A DNA stretch of 64,000 nucleotides from Actinomadura harenae (GTDB lineage: Bacteria; Actinomycetota; Actinomycetes; Streptosporangiales; Streptosporangiaceae), in assembly GCF_003696215.1 (NCBI RefSeq), contig NZ_RFFG01000027.1:1-64000 (forward strand), in the 5' to 3' direction. The notes beneath the pieces were generated by a model that ran no database searches, was not told the DNA's origin, and was given only the letters and a program-made list of their open reading frames with translations. Of the stretch, positions 18,534-28,744 are shown piece after piece. Both the position numbers and the translations under genes were made by a program. Each line of letters opens with the position of its first letter. The stretch's first letter is position 1.

Positions 18534-19412
18534 ATGAATCTGCGGCAGCTGCGCTATGTCGTGGCGACCGCCGACCACGGCACCATGACGTCGGCGGCCC
18601 AGGCGCTCTACGTGGCCCAGCCCGCGCTGTCCCGGGCCGTCCGGGAGCTGGAGCGCGAGCTCGGCGTGGAGCTGTTCGCCCGGTCCGGACGCGGCGTCGT
18701 CCTGACGGCGGACGGCGAGCAGGTGGTCCGGCACGCGCGGGTCGCGCTGTCGGCGGTCGAGGCGATCGAGGGCCTGTCGGCGGGCGGCACCGGCGGCCGC
18801 GGCGCGGACCTGCGGATCGCCACCACGCTGTCCCTGGAACCCGAGCTGACCGGGCGGCTCATCCCCCGGTTCGCCCGCGACCAGCCCGCCGTCCGGGTCC
18901 GGGTGGTGCGCTGCCCGGGCGCGGGGCACGCGGCGGCGGCGCTCCGGCAGGGCCGCGCCGACCTGGCGCTGACCGACCTGCCCGTCCCGGGCGACCTGGT
19001 CGCCCACCCGCTGGACCAGCGGGAGGTCGTGCTGGTGTCGCCGCCGGGCCTGAAGCTGCGCGAGCCCGTCCCGACCTCCGCGCTGAACGGGATGCGGCTG
19101 ATCCTTCCCGGGCGCGGCACCGCGCCGCGCGCCGAGATCGACATGATGCTCGAACGGGTCGGCGCGTCCCCGGTCGCCGCGGTGGAGTCGGAGGAGCGCG
19201 GCACGTGGCTCGGCTGCGTCCGCGCGGGCATGGGCTCGCTGCTCTGGTACCGCAACCAGCTGGACGACACCGACGGGCTCACGGTGCGCTCGTTCATGCC
19301 GCCGCTGACCCGGCTGGTCGGGATCGTCCACGCGCACCGGCAGCTGCCCCCGGCCGCGCGGGACTTCCTGGCGTTCGCCAAGGAGGGTCCGCGCAGCGTC
19401 CACCACCCCTGA
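18534..19412 (+). CDS. LysR-family transcriptional regulator
   Basis: A 292-residue regulator that starts MNLRQLRYVV, the common LysR opening. The helix-turn-helix covers TSAAQALYVAQPALSRAVRELE and the effector domain about 90-285. It follows the MFS gene at a distance of 106 bases in the same direction and could control it. The effector is unknown. Confidence 0.9.
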   Translation: MNLRQLRYVVATADHGTMTSAAQALYVAQPALSRAVRELERELGVELFARSGRGVVLTADGEQVVRHARVALSAVEAIEGLSAGGTGGRGADLRIATTLSLEPELTGRLIPRFARDQPAVRVRVVRCPGAGHAAAALRQGRADLALTDLPVPGDLVAHPLDQREVVLVSPPGLKLREPVPTSALNGMRLILPGRGTAPRAEIDMMLERVGASPVAAVESEERGTWLGCVRAGMGSLLWYRNQLDDTDGLTVRSFMPPLTRLVGIVHAHRQLPPAARDFLAFAKEGPRSVHHP

Positions 19413-19463
19413 CCTGCCCGGCCGAAGGATCGGGCGGTCCGGGAGACATGCCATGATCGGGAC

Positions 19464-21068
19464 GTGGAGACGAAGCACGCCCTGTGGCTGCTGGCTGTGC
19501 CGGTGGTCGCCCTCGCCGTGGCCGCGCTGGCGCGCCGAAGCCGGATCGCCGCCCCCCTCGCCCTGGTCATCGCCGGCCTGATCTTCTCCTATTTGCCGGG
19601 CGTACCAGACTTCCAGCTCAATCCCGACTTCGTGCTGTACGTGTTCCTGCCGCCGCTGCTGTTCTCGGCGGCCTGGCAGAGCAGCATGGTCGACCTGCGC
19701 GCCAACCTGCGCCCGATCGCGTTCCTGTCGGTCGGGCTGGTGCTGTTCACGACCCTGGCCGTCGGCTGGGCCGTCCACCTGGCGGTGCCGGGGCTGCCGC
19801 TGCCGGTCGCGCTGGTGCTCGGCGCGATCGTCGCGCCGCCGGACGCCGTCGCCGCGGTGAGCGTCGCGCAGCGGCTCGGCCTGCCGCGCAACACCGTGAC
19901 GATCCTGGTCGGCGAGAGCCTGTTCAACGACGCGACCGCGCTGACCGCGTTCCGCGTCGCGGTCGCCGCCGCCACCGGAGCGGGCTTCACCTGGCTGGAC
20001 GGCGCGGGACGGTTCGCCTACGCAGCCATCGCGGGCACGCTCATCGGCCTGGTCCTCGGCCCGCCGCTGCACTGGCTGCGGACCCGGCTGAACGACCCGC
20101 TGGTGGAGAACGCCGTCGCCGTCCTCGCGCCGTACGCGGCGTACCTGTCGGCCGAGGCCGTGCACGCCTCCGGCGTGATCGCGGTCGTGGTCAGCGGCCT
20201 GTACCTGGGCCACCGGTTCACCGAGTCCCCCGCGATCACCCGGCTCATCGGGCACTCGTTCTGGAAGATCGTGGTGTTCCTGCTGGAGTCGGTGGTGTTC
20301 CTGCTCATCGGGCTCCAGCTGCCGCCCGTCCTGGACGCCGTGTCGAACCGGTCCTGGGGGAACCTGGCGTGGTGGGCGGTGGTGACGTTCGCCGCGACGG
20401 TCGTCGCGCGGTTCGTGTGGGTGTTCGTGGTGTCGTACCTGCCGCTGAGGCTCGGGATCATCCGGCGGACCGCCGACGGGCACGATCCGTCCTGGCGGGG
20501 GCACGTGGTGGTCGGCTGGGCCGGGATGCGCGGCGTGGTCTCGCTCGCGGCGGCGTTCGCGATCCCGTTCACGACCACGTCCGGCGATCCCTTCCCGGAC
20601 CGCGACCTGGTGCTGTTCCTGACGTTCACGACCGTCCTGGCGACGCTGCTGGTGCAGGGGCTCACCTTCCCGCTGCTGATCCGGGTGCTCGGCGTCGGCG
20701 GCGGCGAGCGCGAGACCTACAGCGACACCGTGGCCGAGGCCGGGGCGCAGCACGCGGCGGCGTCGGCGGCGATCAGCCGCCTGGACGAGCTGGCCGCGTC
20801 CGAGGACCTGGACGAGGACGTGGTGGAGCGGCTGCGGCACATGGCCGAGCACCGGCAGCTGCGCGCCTGGGAGCGGCTCGGCGGCGGGACGGGCCCGGAG
20901 GGCGCCGAGGTGCCCAGCGTGACCTACCGGCGGCTGAGGCGCGAGATGCTGGCCGCCGAGCGGTCCACGTTCATCCAGATGCGCAACGAGCGGCGGCTGG
21001 ACGACGCGGTGCTGGCCCGCATCCTGCACGAGCTGGACCTGGAGGAGGCGTCCCTCCAGCGCGACTGA
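19464..21068 (+). CDS. CPA1-family Na+/H+ antiporter (second copy)
   Basis: A 534-residue antiporter with GTG start. It shows the membrane core with IVAPPDAVAAVSV, ILVGESLFNDATAL and GMRGVVSLAAAFAIP, and a cytoplasmic tail with acidic and Arg-rich helices (SEDLDEDVVERLRHMAEHRQL). The APPDAVA and GESLFNDAT variants separate it from the APTDAVA and GESLINDG form at 12957-14567, so the two are distinct paralogues, probably with different ion preferences or expression. Same predicted role in cation and pH balance. Confidence 0.92.
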   Translation: METKHALWLLAVPVVALAVAALARRSRIAAPLALVIAGLIFSYLPGVPDFQLNPDFVLYVFLPPLLFSAAWQSSMVDLRANLRPIAFLSVGLVLFTTLAVGWAVHLAVPGLPLPVALVLGAIVAPPDAVAAVSVAQRLGLPRNTVTILVGESLFNDATALTAFRVAVAAATGAGFTWLDGAGRFAYAAIAGTLIGLVLGPPLHWLRTRLNDPLVENAVAVLAPYAAYLSAEAVHASGVIAVVVSGLYLGHRFTESPAITRLIGHSFWKIVVFLLESVVFLLIGLQLPPVLDAVSNRSWGNLAWWAVVTFAATVVARFVWVFVVSYLPLRLGIIRRTADGHDPSWRGHVVVGWAGMRGVVSLAAAFAIPFTTTSGDPFPDRDLVLFLTFTTVLATLLVQGLTFPLLIRVLGVGGGERETYSDTVAEAGAQHAAASAAISRLDELAASEDLDEDVVERLRHMAEHRQLRAWERLGGGTGPEGAEVPSVTYRRLRREMLAAERSTFIQMRNERRLDDAVLARILHELDLEEASLQRD

Positions 21069-21079
21069 CGCGCGCCTGC

Positions 21080-21178
21080 GGCTCTTGCGGGGCAGGGCCA
21101 TTGCGGGGCAGGGCCCTTGGGAGGTCAAGGCTCTTCGGGGGTTCGGCTCTTGCGGGGGTCGGGCTCTTGCGGGGGCCG
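21080..21178. repeat. imperfect GGCTCTTGCGGGG repeat tract
   Basis: Downstream of the second antiporter, the words GGCTCTT and TTGCGGGG recur four to five times with 15-17-base steps and mismatches. It is non-coding and precedes a terminator hairpin. No function is evident. Confidence 0.4.
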
Positions 21179-21201
21179 GCGGGGTCGAGGGGGTGGACGA
21201 G

Positions 21202-21228
21202 CCGTCCCGGACATGACGTCCGGGACGG
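21202..21228. terminator. hairpin between antiporter and Lrp genes
   Basis: A perfect 11-bp stem (CCGTCCCGGAC at 21202-21212, complement at 21218-21228) with a 5-base loop lies between two convergent genes and can terminate both. Confidence 0.75.
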
Positions 21229-21278
21229 AACGGTGTGTCCCTCACGGCGTGCGGGACGGGACGGGGGATCCGAACGGC

Positions 21279-22199
21279 TCAGGCTGGGCCGGCGCCGTTC
21301 GGGGGTTTGTCCGGCAGTTCGACGGCATAGGACTCCTTGACCACGTCGAGGTGGTGCCAGGACTCCCGGACCGTCGCGCCCGGGATGGCCCGGATCGCGT
21401 CCAGGACCTCGACCAGCTCGGCCCGTGACGACGCCTCGGCCTGGCCGACGATGTCGTAACGTCCGAACCCGGTGGCGAGGTACCGCACGCCCTCCAGCCC
21501 GGCGACCGCCTCCGCGACCCGGCGCAGTGACCCGGTCACGGCCAGCCCGAATCCGCCCAGCTCGGCGGCGCCGAGCGCGAGCGGGTCGGCGAGGCCGGTG
21601 ACCTGGATGACGCCGGACCGCATCAGCCGGACGACGCGGGCGCGGGTGGCCGCCTGCGAGAGTCCGATGATGTCGGCGAGCCGGGTGTAGGGCGCCCGGC
21701 CGTCACGCTGCAGTTCCTGCAGCAGCCGCCAGTCGATGTCGTCCAGGGTGATCCGGTCCAGGGTCCGGACCACGGCGTGGGCGTCCCGGACGGTGGCGAC
21801 CGTGCGGAAAACCTCGGTCGCCTCCACTCCGGGCACCGAGCGGATGTGGTCCACCTCGGCGGCGAGCGCCGCGTCGTCCCGGGTGCGGACCTGGGCGACC
21901 AGGTCGTGCGGCCCGGCCGTCAGGGCGGTGAACCCCACCGCCGGACGCTCGGCGACCGCACGGGCCACCTCGCGCGCCGGACCCGACACCGTGATCGACA
22001 CATGGCCGACCGCCTCCGCCCCGACCACGGCCGAGTGCACGATGCCCACGACCCGGACCACTCCGGTCTCGAGCAGGCTCTGCACCCGTGCCCGCACGGC
22101 CGTGCGGGAAAGCCCCACCCGGTCGGCGAGCGCCTGGAAGGTCGCTCTGCCATCCCGCTGGAGCTCGCGGACGAGCACGGTGTCGACCGCATCCAGCAC
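21279..22199 (-). CDS. double-domain Lrp/AsnC-family regulator
   Basis: A 306-residue protein holding two consecutive Lrp/AsnC units: helix-turn-helix 1 (LVRELQRDGRATFQALADRVG) with a first RAM-like domain, then helix-turn-helix 2 (LLQELQRDGRAPYTRLADIIG) with a second one. Single Lrp proteins are about 150 residues, so this is a tandem fusion that would act as a built-in dimer. GTG 22199 is the start because GAAGGAGG lies six bases upstream; the longer open frame lacks a site. Effectors are typically amino acids. Its target is not evident. Confidence 0.88.
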   Translation of the reverse strand: MLDAVDTVLVRELQRDGRATFQALADRVGLSRTAVRARVQSLLETGVVRVVGIVHSAVVGAEAVGHVSITVSGPAREVARAVAERPAVGFTALTAGPHDLVAQVRTRDDAALAAEVDHIRSVPGVEATEVFRTVATVRDAHAVVRTLDRITLDDIDWRLLQELQRDGRAPYTRLADIIGLSQAATRARVVRLMRSGVIQVTGLADPLALGAAELGGFGLAVTGSLRRVAEAVAGLEGVRYLATGFGRYDIVGQAEASSRAELVEVLDAIRAIPGATVRESWHHLDVVKESYAVELPDKPPNGAGPA

Positions 22200-24276
<2,077 letters not shown>

Positions 24277-24295
24277 TCCGCCTGACGGATCGGTT

Positions 24296-24341
24296 CCGCC
24301 GGGCTTCCGGGCGCCTTCACCGGTGCCCGGAAGCCCGGCGG
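24296..24341 (+). terminator. long hairpin terminator after guaB1
   Basis: A perfect 17-bp stem (CCGCCGGGCTTCCGGGC at 24296-24312, complement at 24325-24341) with a 12-base loop begins 20 bases past the guaB1 stop. Confidence 0.85.
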
Positions 24342-24761
24342 TTCGCGTTCGGTGGCCTTCGGCGCGCGGACGGCTTCGACGTCCGCGGGCGCAGGTGTTC
24401 ACGGGTCCTTCGCGGCGGGCTCCGCCAAAGTGCTCACCGGCGGCGCGGGGAGGCCGGGATGACACGACACGCCGGGGCCGATGCGCCGGGCCGTGCGGGC
24501 TGAGCTGCAACCTTTCCCATCGGGGACGGAGATCTCCGGTCTCCGGAGGGCAGGCACAGGCAGGCACATGATCAAAATTCGGGCACGACCTCGTGGTCGG
24601 CCACGCGTGGCGGGCGCAAAGTGCCTATTGTAGGCAAGAGTTGCACGTAACGAAGTACTGCTCGTATTCGGACGACTACTCCCGCAACCTCTGCCCGGTT
24701 TTGCGCGTCCTGAATGTAGTTCGGTGCCTGAATTGAGAGCGCGTAGGGAAGTGGAGCGTCC
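24342..24761. other. intergenic region upstream of the LCP gene
   Basis: This 420-bp stretch has no credible gene. It contains a lower-GC part at about 24560-24730. A TTGCAC at about 24636 followed 18 bases later by TATTCG is a weak promoter candidate for the LCP gene. Nothing else is evident. Confidence 0.35.
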
Positions 24762-26402
24762 ATGACGAGTCGACCGGCGCGGCGGCGCCGCCGGACCACG
24801 GAGCCGGGCGCGGAACCGGAGGCCGGGTCGGCGTCCGAACCGGCGTCCGGCGAGGCGGCGGAACGTTCCGGCTCCGAAGGCGGACTCCCCCGCGCACTGG
24901 GGCTCACCCTGGCCTCGACCCTGGTCTGGGGCGTGGCGCACCTCTGCACGGGACGCCGCAAGCTCGGCACCGCGCTGGTCGTGGTGTTCGTGGCCCTGCT
25001 GGCCGCGCTCACCGCCTGGTACCTGATCTACCGGCCGGACCTGCTGCACCTGGCCGTCCGGCCGGACCTGCTCCAGGCCGCCGCGGGCGGCATGGTCCTG
25101 GTCGGCCTGGCCTGGCTGTGCGTGATCATCCGCTCGTACCAGATCACCCGTCCGAGCGGGCAGTCGATCCCGATGCAGGCGGTCGGCGGGCTCGTCGTCG
25201 CGGCGCTGTGCCTCGGCGTGGCCGTCCCGGTCTCCTGGGCCGCGCGCACCACCTACGTCGCGCGCACCACCCTCACCAGCATCTTCCACGAGGGCGGCAC
25301 CAACGGCACCAAGCAGATCGACACCAAGGACCCCTGGAACGGGCAGTCCCGGGTGAACGTGCTCCTGCTCGGCAGCGACTCGGCCTACGACCGCGAGGGC
25401 ACCCGCACCGACTCGATGACGGTCGCGAGCGTCGACACCCGCACGGGCGAGACCGTCCTGCTGGGCGTCCCGCGGAACCTGGAGCACTTCCAGATGCCGC
25501 CCGGCCCGGCCCGCGACCGCTTCCCCGACGGCTTCACCGGGGACGGCCCGCTGACCCCCGGCCTGCTCAACGAGGTCTTCCAGTACGCCGAGGACCACCC
25601 GGACATGGTGCCGGGGGTGGCCAAGAACCACCGCGGCCCGACGCTGCTGAAGCAGACCATCGAGGGCATCCTCCGCCAGCACATCGACTACTACATCATG
25701 GTCGACATGTTCGGCTTCGCCGACATCGTGGACGCGATGGGCGGCGTCAAGGTCAAGATCACCGAGCCGATCCCCTACGGCCGGGACGGCGGGGTGCTCC
25801 AGCCCGGCGAGCGCACCCTGCACGGCAAGGAGGCCCTCTGGTACGGGCGCTCCCGCAACGACAGCGACGACTACGCCCGCATGGGCCGGCAGAAGTGCCT
25901 GCTGCGGTCGATCGCCCGGCAGGCCGACCCCACGACCGTCCTGACCCGGTTCGACAAGCTCGCGGCGGCGACCAAGCGGGCGATCTCCACCGACATCCCG
26001 CAGGAGCTGCTGCCGTCGCTGGTGAAGCTCTCGGAGAAGGTCAAGGACGGCGCGCAGATCAGCACGCTGGCGTTCGTCCCGCCGCTGATCTACACCGGGA
26101 ACCCGGACTTCGCGCTGATCCGGCGCCTGGCGGCCAAGGCGATGAGCCCGTCGCCGTCCCCCACCGCCTCGGGGTCCCCCTCGCCGTCGGGTTCGGCCTC
26201 GCCGTCCGGGGCCGCGGCCCCGTCGGGGACGCCGTCGTCCGGCGGGCCGTCGGGGTCGCCCTCCGGGTCCCGGTCCGGTTCCCCTTCCGGGACGCCTTCG
26301 GACTCGCCGTCCGGGGACGCCTCGCCCGGCGCGACCGGTTCGGGCGCCTCCGGCCAGGACAAGACCAAACCGATCTCGCTCGACTCGCTCTGCCCGTCCT
26401 GA
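24762..26402 (+). CDS. LytR-CpsA-Psr (LCP) family cell-wall glycopolymer ligase
   Basis: A 546-residue membrane protein. A hydrophilic N-terminus (1-40) leads to about four hydrophobic segments (45-165) and then the extracytoplasmic LCP domain (about 195-440), with the conserved VNVLLLGSD, TRTDSMTVASVD and LLGVPRNLE segments that carry the Asp and Arg residues of the active site, and GKEALWYGRSRNDSDDYARMGRQ. The family transfers phosphate-linked glycopolymers from lipid carriers to peptidoglycan. The last 90 residues are a Ser/Pro/Gly repeat tail, probably extended through the wall. GTGGAG upstream supports the ATG. It stands alone with its own upstream region. Confidence 0.9.
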   Translation: MTSRPARRRRRTTEPGAEPEAGSASEPASGEAAERSGSEGGLPRALGLTLASTLVWGVAHLCTGRRKLGTALVVVFVALLAALTAWYLIYRPDLLHLAVRPDLLQAAAGGMVLVGLAWLCVIIRSYQITRPSGQSIPMQAVGGLVVAALCLGVAVPVSWAARTTYVARTTLTSIFHEGGTNGTKQIDTKDPWNGQSRVNVLLLGSDSAYDREGTRTDSMTVASVDTRTGETVLLGVPRNLEHFQMPPGPARDRFPDGFTGDGPLTPGLLNEVFQYAEDHPDMVPGVAKNHRGPTLLKQTIEGILRQHIDYYIMVDMFGFADIVDAMGGVKVKITEPIPYGRDGGVLQPGERTLHGKEALWYGRSRNDSDDYARMGRQKCLLRSIARQADPTTVLTRFDKLAAATKRAISTDIPQELLPSLVKLSEKVKDGAQISTLAFVPPLIYTGNPDFALIRRLAAKAMSPSPSPTASGSPSPSGSASPSGAAAPSGTPSSGGPSGSPSGSRSGSPSGTPSDSPSGDASPGATGSGASGQDKTKPISLDSLCPS

Positions 26403-26422
26403 TCCTGGGGAACACTGCGGGT

Positions 26423-26944
26423 GTGAGGGCGGTGCACCGCCTCCGGCGGGTCGTGAACGGCGTGAACCTGTCGACGCCGCTCGGGCTGCTCCTGGCCCGG
26501 GTCGGCACCCGGCCCCGCGCGACACCGGCGCGGGGCCCGGAGGGGCTGCTGCTGGCGGGCGGGTACCGGCTGCCGCTGCCGGTGGCGGCCGCGTTCACGA
26601 TGGGCAACGTGATCATGACCCGCGAGGACGTGACGGAACTGACCGGCGACCCCGCGCTGCTGGCGCACGAGGCGCGGCACGCGACGCAGTACGCCTGGTG
26701 CCTGGGCCCGCTGATGCTGGCGCCGTACCTGGCGTGCGCGGGCGTCTCGCTCGTCCTGTGCGGGGATCCGGCGAGCTACAACCCGTTCGAGCGGCTGGCG
26801 GGGCTCGCGGACGGCGGGTACGTGCGGCGTCCACCACGTCCGGTGTTCCGGAAGGCGCTGCGTCCGGTGTTCCGGAAGGCGCCGCGTGCGGTGTTCCGGT
26901 GGGTGCTGCGTGCGGTGTTCCGGTGGCCGCCGGGCGGCCGGTGA
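26423..26944 (+). CDS. small HExxH-motif protein with repeated C-terminal tail
   Basis: A 173-residue protein of unknown family. A HEARH motif near residue 80 (LLAHEARHATQYAWCLGP) fits the HExxH zinc-protease signature and is followed by a hydrophobic helix (LMLAPYLACAGVSLVLCG). The tail consists of four 8-residue repeats of the type RPVFRKAL/RAVFRWVL, coded by 24-bp DNA repeats, and is strongly basic. A GTG start at 26423 is used; 26432 is also possible. It lies 21 bases after the LCP gene, so the two may be one operon with a cell-envelope role, which is inference. Metalloprotease activity is unproven. Confidence 0.65.
   Translation: MRAVHRLRRVVNGVNLSTPLGLLLARVGTRPRATPARGPEGLLLAGGYRLPLPVAAAFTMGNVIMTREDVTELTGDPALLAHEARHATQYAWCLGPLMLAPYLACAGVSLVLCGDPASYNPFERLAGLADGGYVRRPPRPVFRKALRPVFRKAPRAVFRWVLRAVFRWPPGGR
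26837..26932 (+). repeat. 24-bp tandem repeat, four units, in coding sequence
   Basis: Four consecutive 24-base units begin at 26837, 26861, 26885 and 26909, each CGT[CG]CGGTGTTCCGG followed by a variable 9-base part. Units 1 and 2 differ at one base and units 3 and 4 share a second variant. The repeat keeps the frame and forms the tail of the HExxH protein. Confidence 0.9.
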
Positions 26945-27003
26945 CCGCCGCGCCCCCGGCAGGGTGGATCATGGTGGGGACGGTTCGACGAGCGTGAGGA
27001 CGG

Positions 27004-28071
27004 GTGCGGGTGCCGCAGATCGAGGGCTGTGAGACCTTCCGGGTCGCGATGCCGCGGGCCCGGCGGCCGGAGAGCATCCTCGTCCGGCTGACCGGCGCGG
27101 ACGGCACGGTGGGCTGGGGCGAGGTCGCGGTGCCCGAGGAGACGGCGGGCGCGGGCCCGGCGTGGGCGGACATCGCCGAGCGGATGGCGCCGGGGCTGAT
27201 CGGGCTGCCGTGGGAGCGCCCGGAGGACGTCTCGGCGGTCGCCGAGCTCGGCACCAGCGGCGCCGCGGCCGCCGTGGACACCGCCTGCTGGGACCTGTGG
27301 TGCCGGGGCCGGGGCGAACCCCTCTCCCACGCGCTCGGCGGCACCCGCACCTCGATCGTGACCGCGGCGCGGATCTCACCCGAGCCGGTGCTGGACACGG
27401 TGGTGTCGCGGGTGAACCGGGCGATCGGCGCGGGCCACACGCGGGTGACGGTGGAGATCCGGCCGGGCTGGGACGTGGAGCCGATCCGGGAGGTCCGGGC
27501 CGCGTACCCGGCGCTGGCGCTGGTCGCGGACGGACGGCACGGCTACACCGAGGCGCCCGAGCACCTGGACGCGCTCGCCGCCCTCGACGGCTACGACGTG
27601 ACGGCGGTCGAGCGGCCGTTCCCGGTGGACGACCTGCCCGCGCACGCCCGGCTCCAGGGCCGGGTGGAGGCGGCGGTCGCGCCGGAGATCGGCGATCTGG
27701 ACACCCTGGCCGCCGCGATCGAGCTCGGCGCGGGCCGGGCCCTGAACCTGCGGATCGGCCGGTTCGGCGGGCTGACGGCGGCGCGCGCGGCGCACGACCA
27801 CGCGTACGCGGCGGGCTGGGACGTGTGGTGCACGGGGGCGGGCGCGTTCGGGATCGGGCAGGCCGCCGCGGTGGCGCTGGCGTCCCTGCCGGGCGTGACG
27901 CTGCCGAGCGAGGTGACCGATCCGGCGGGCGGCCCGGTGTTCGTGACGCCGCCGGTCCGGTCGTCCGGCGGGGTGGTCGGGGTGCCGCTCACCCAGCCGG
28001 GCCTGGGCCACGTGATCGACGAGGACGCGATCGTCCGGCTGGCCCGCGAGCACCTCCGCCTCCCGGCATGA
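27004..28071 (+). CDS. enolase-superfamily protein, OSBS/racemase-like, catalytic lysines not conserved
   Basis: A 355-residue protein with the N-terminal capping domain and TIM barrel of the muconate-lactonizing/OSBS branch. The second-strand KxK motif of OSBS and N-succinylamino-acid racemases is replaced ([10 protein letters not shown]). The metal-ligand positions read VADGRHG, VERPFP and APEIGD, and the opposite catalytic Lys is Arg ([11 protein letters not shown]). The overall fold is clear, but the usual acid/base lysines are missing, so menaquinone OSBS activity is doubtful. The start is GTG (27004 or 27010). The stop overlaps the next gene by four bases. Confidence 0.75.
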   Translation: MRVPQIEGCETFRVAMPRARRPESILVRLTGADGTVGWGEVAVPEETAGAGPAWADIAERMAPGLIGLPWERPEDVSAVAELGTSGAAAAVDTACWDLWCRGRGEPLSHALGGTRTSIVTAARISPEPVLDTVVSRVNRAIGAGHTRVTVEIRPGWDVEPIREVRAAYPALALVADGRHGYTEAPEHLDALAALDGYDVTAVERPFPVDDLPAHARLQGRVEAAVAPEIGDLDTLAAAIELGAGRALNLRIGRFGGLTAARAAHDHAYAAGWDVWCTGAGAFGIGQAAAVALASLPGVTLPSEVTDPAGGPVFVTPPVRSSGGVVGVPLTQPGLGHVIDEDAIVRLAREHLRLPA

Positions 28072-28691
28072 CCGGCGCCCCGGACTCTCCGGGCGGTCCG
28101 GGCGGTCCGGGCTCTCCGGATGGTGCGGGCGGTCCGGCGACGGTGTGGGTGGTGGCGGGGCCGCCCGGCGGGGGCAAGAGCACGGTCGCGGACCTGCTGC
28201 TCGCCCGGCTGCGTCCCGTCCCGGCCCTGCTGGACAAGGACACGCTCTACGGCCCGTTCGTCGCCGCCACGCTGGACGTCGCGGGCCGCGATCCGGGTGA
28301 GCGCGAGGGCCCCTGGTACGACGAGCACGTGAAGGCGCACGAGTACCAGGGCCTGACGGCGACGGCGCGGGAGATCCGCTCGCACGGCTGCCCGGTCCTG
28401 CTCAGCGGCCCGTTCACCGGCCAGATCCGCTCGCCGGAACGGTGGGCGCAGTGGGTGGGCGAGCTGGGCGGGCCGCCCGTCCGGCTGGTGTGGATCAGGT
28501 CGGATCCGGCGACTTTGCGCCACCGCCTGGAGGCGCGCGGACTGGAACGGGACGCCGGGAAACTGGCCGCGTTCGACGCGTTCGCCACGCGGATGCTCCC
28601 GGAGGAACCGCCGCCGGTGCCGCACGAGGAGATCGACAACCGGCTGGGCGCGGCCACCTCCCTGGCCGATCAGATCGCGAGTATCACCTGA
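28068..28691 (+). CDS. P-loop small-molecule kinase-like ATPase
   Basis: A 207-residue protein. A Gly/Pro/Ser-rich stretch (residues 5-24) precedes the Walker A motif [10 protein letters not shown]. The segment [11 protein letters not shown] resembles the substrate lid of gluconate-kinase or chloramphenicol-phosphotransferase-like P-loop kinases, and [15 protein letters not shown] gives a lid Arg. It probably phosphorylates a small metabolite or antibiotic in the cytosol. It is translationally coupled to the enolase-like gene (ATGA), so the two may act on related substrates. Confidence 0.8.
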   Translation: MTGAPDSPGGPGGPGSPDGAGGPATVWVVAGPPGGGKSTVADLLLARLRPVPALLDKDTLYGPFVAATLDVAGRDPGEREGPWYDEHVKAHEYQGLTATAREIRSHGCPVLLSGPFTGQIRSPERWAQWVGELGGPPVRLVWIRSDPATLRHRLEARGLERDAGKLAAFDAFATRMLPEEPPPVPHEEIDNRLGAATSLADQIASIT

Positions 28692-28744
28692 CCGGAACCG
28701 TTCCGGCGGTCCAAGCTCCCGGCGGCGAACGCTAGGGTCGATCC

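Noticed and set aside
18519-21245. 908-residue open frame on the minus strand
   Set aside because: It is antisense to a LysR gene and a Na+/H+ antiporter with clear signatures, and its composition is Arg/His/Gln/Gly-rich with no domain.
26837-26932. Short tandem repeats as a possible CRISPR array
   Set aside because: Units are adjacent, without unique spacers, keep the coding frame and encode a protein repeat; the same holds for 50582-50635 and 59212-59259.
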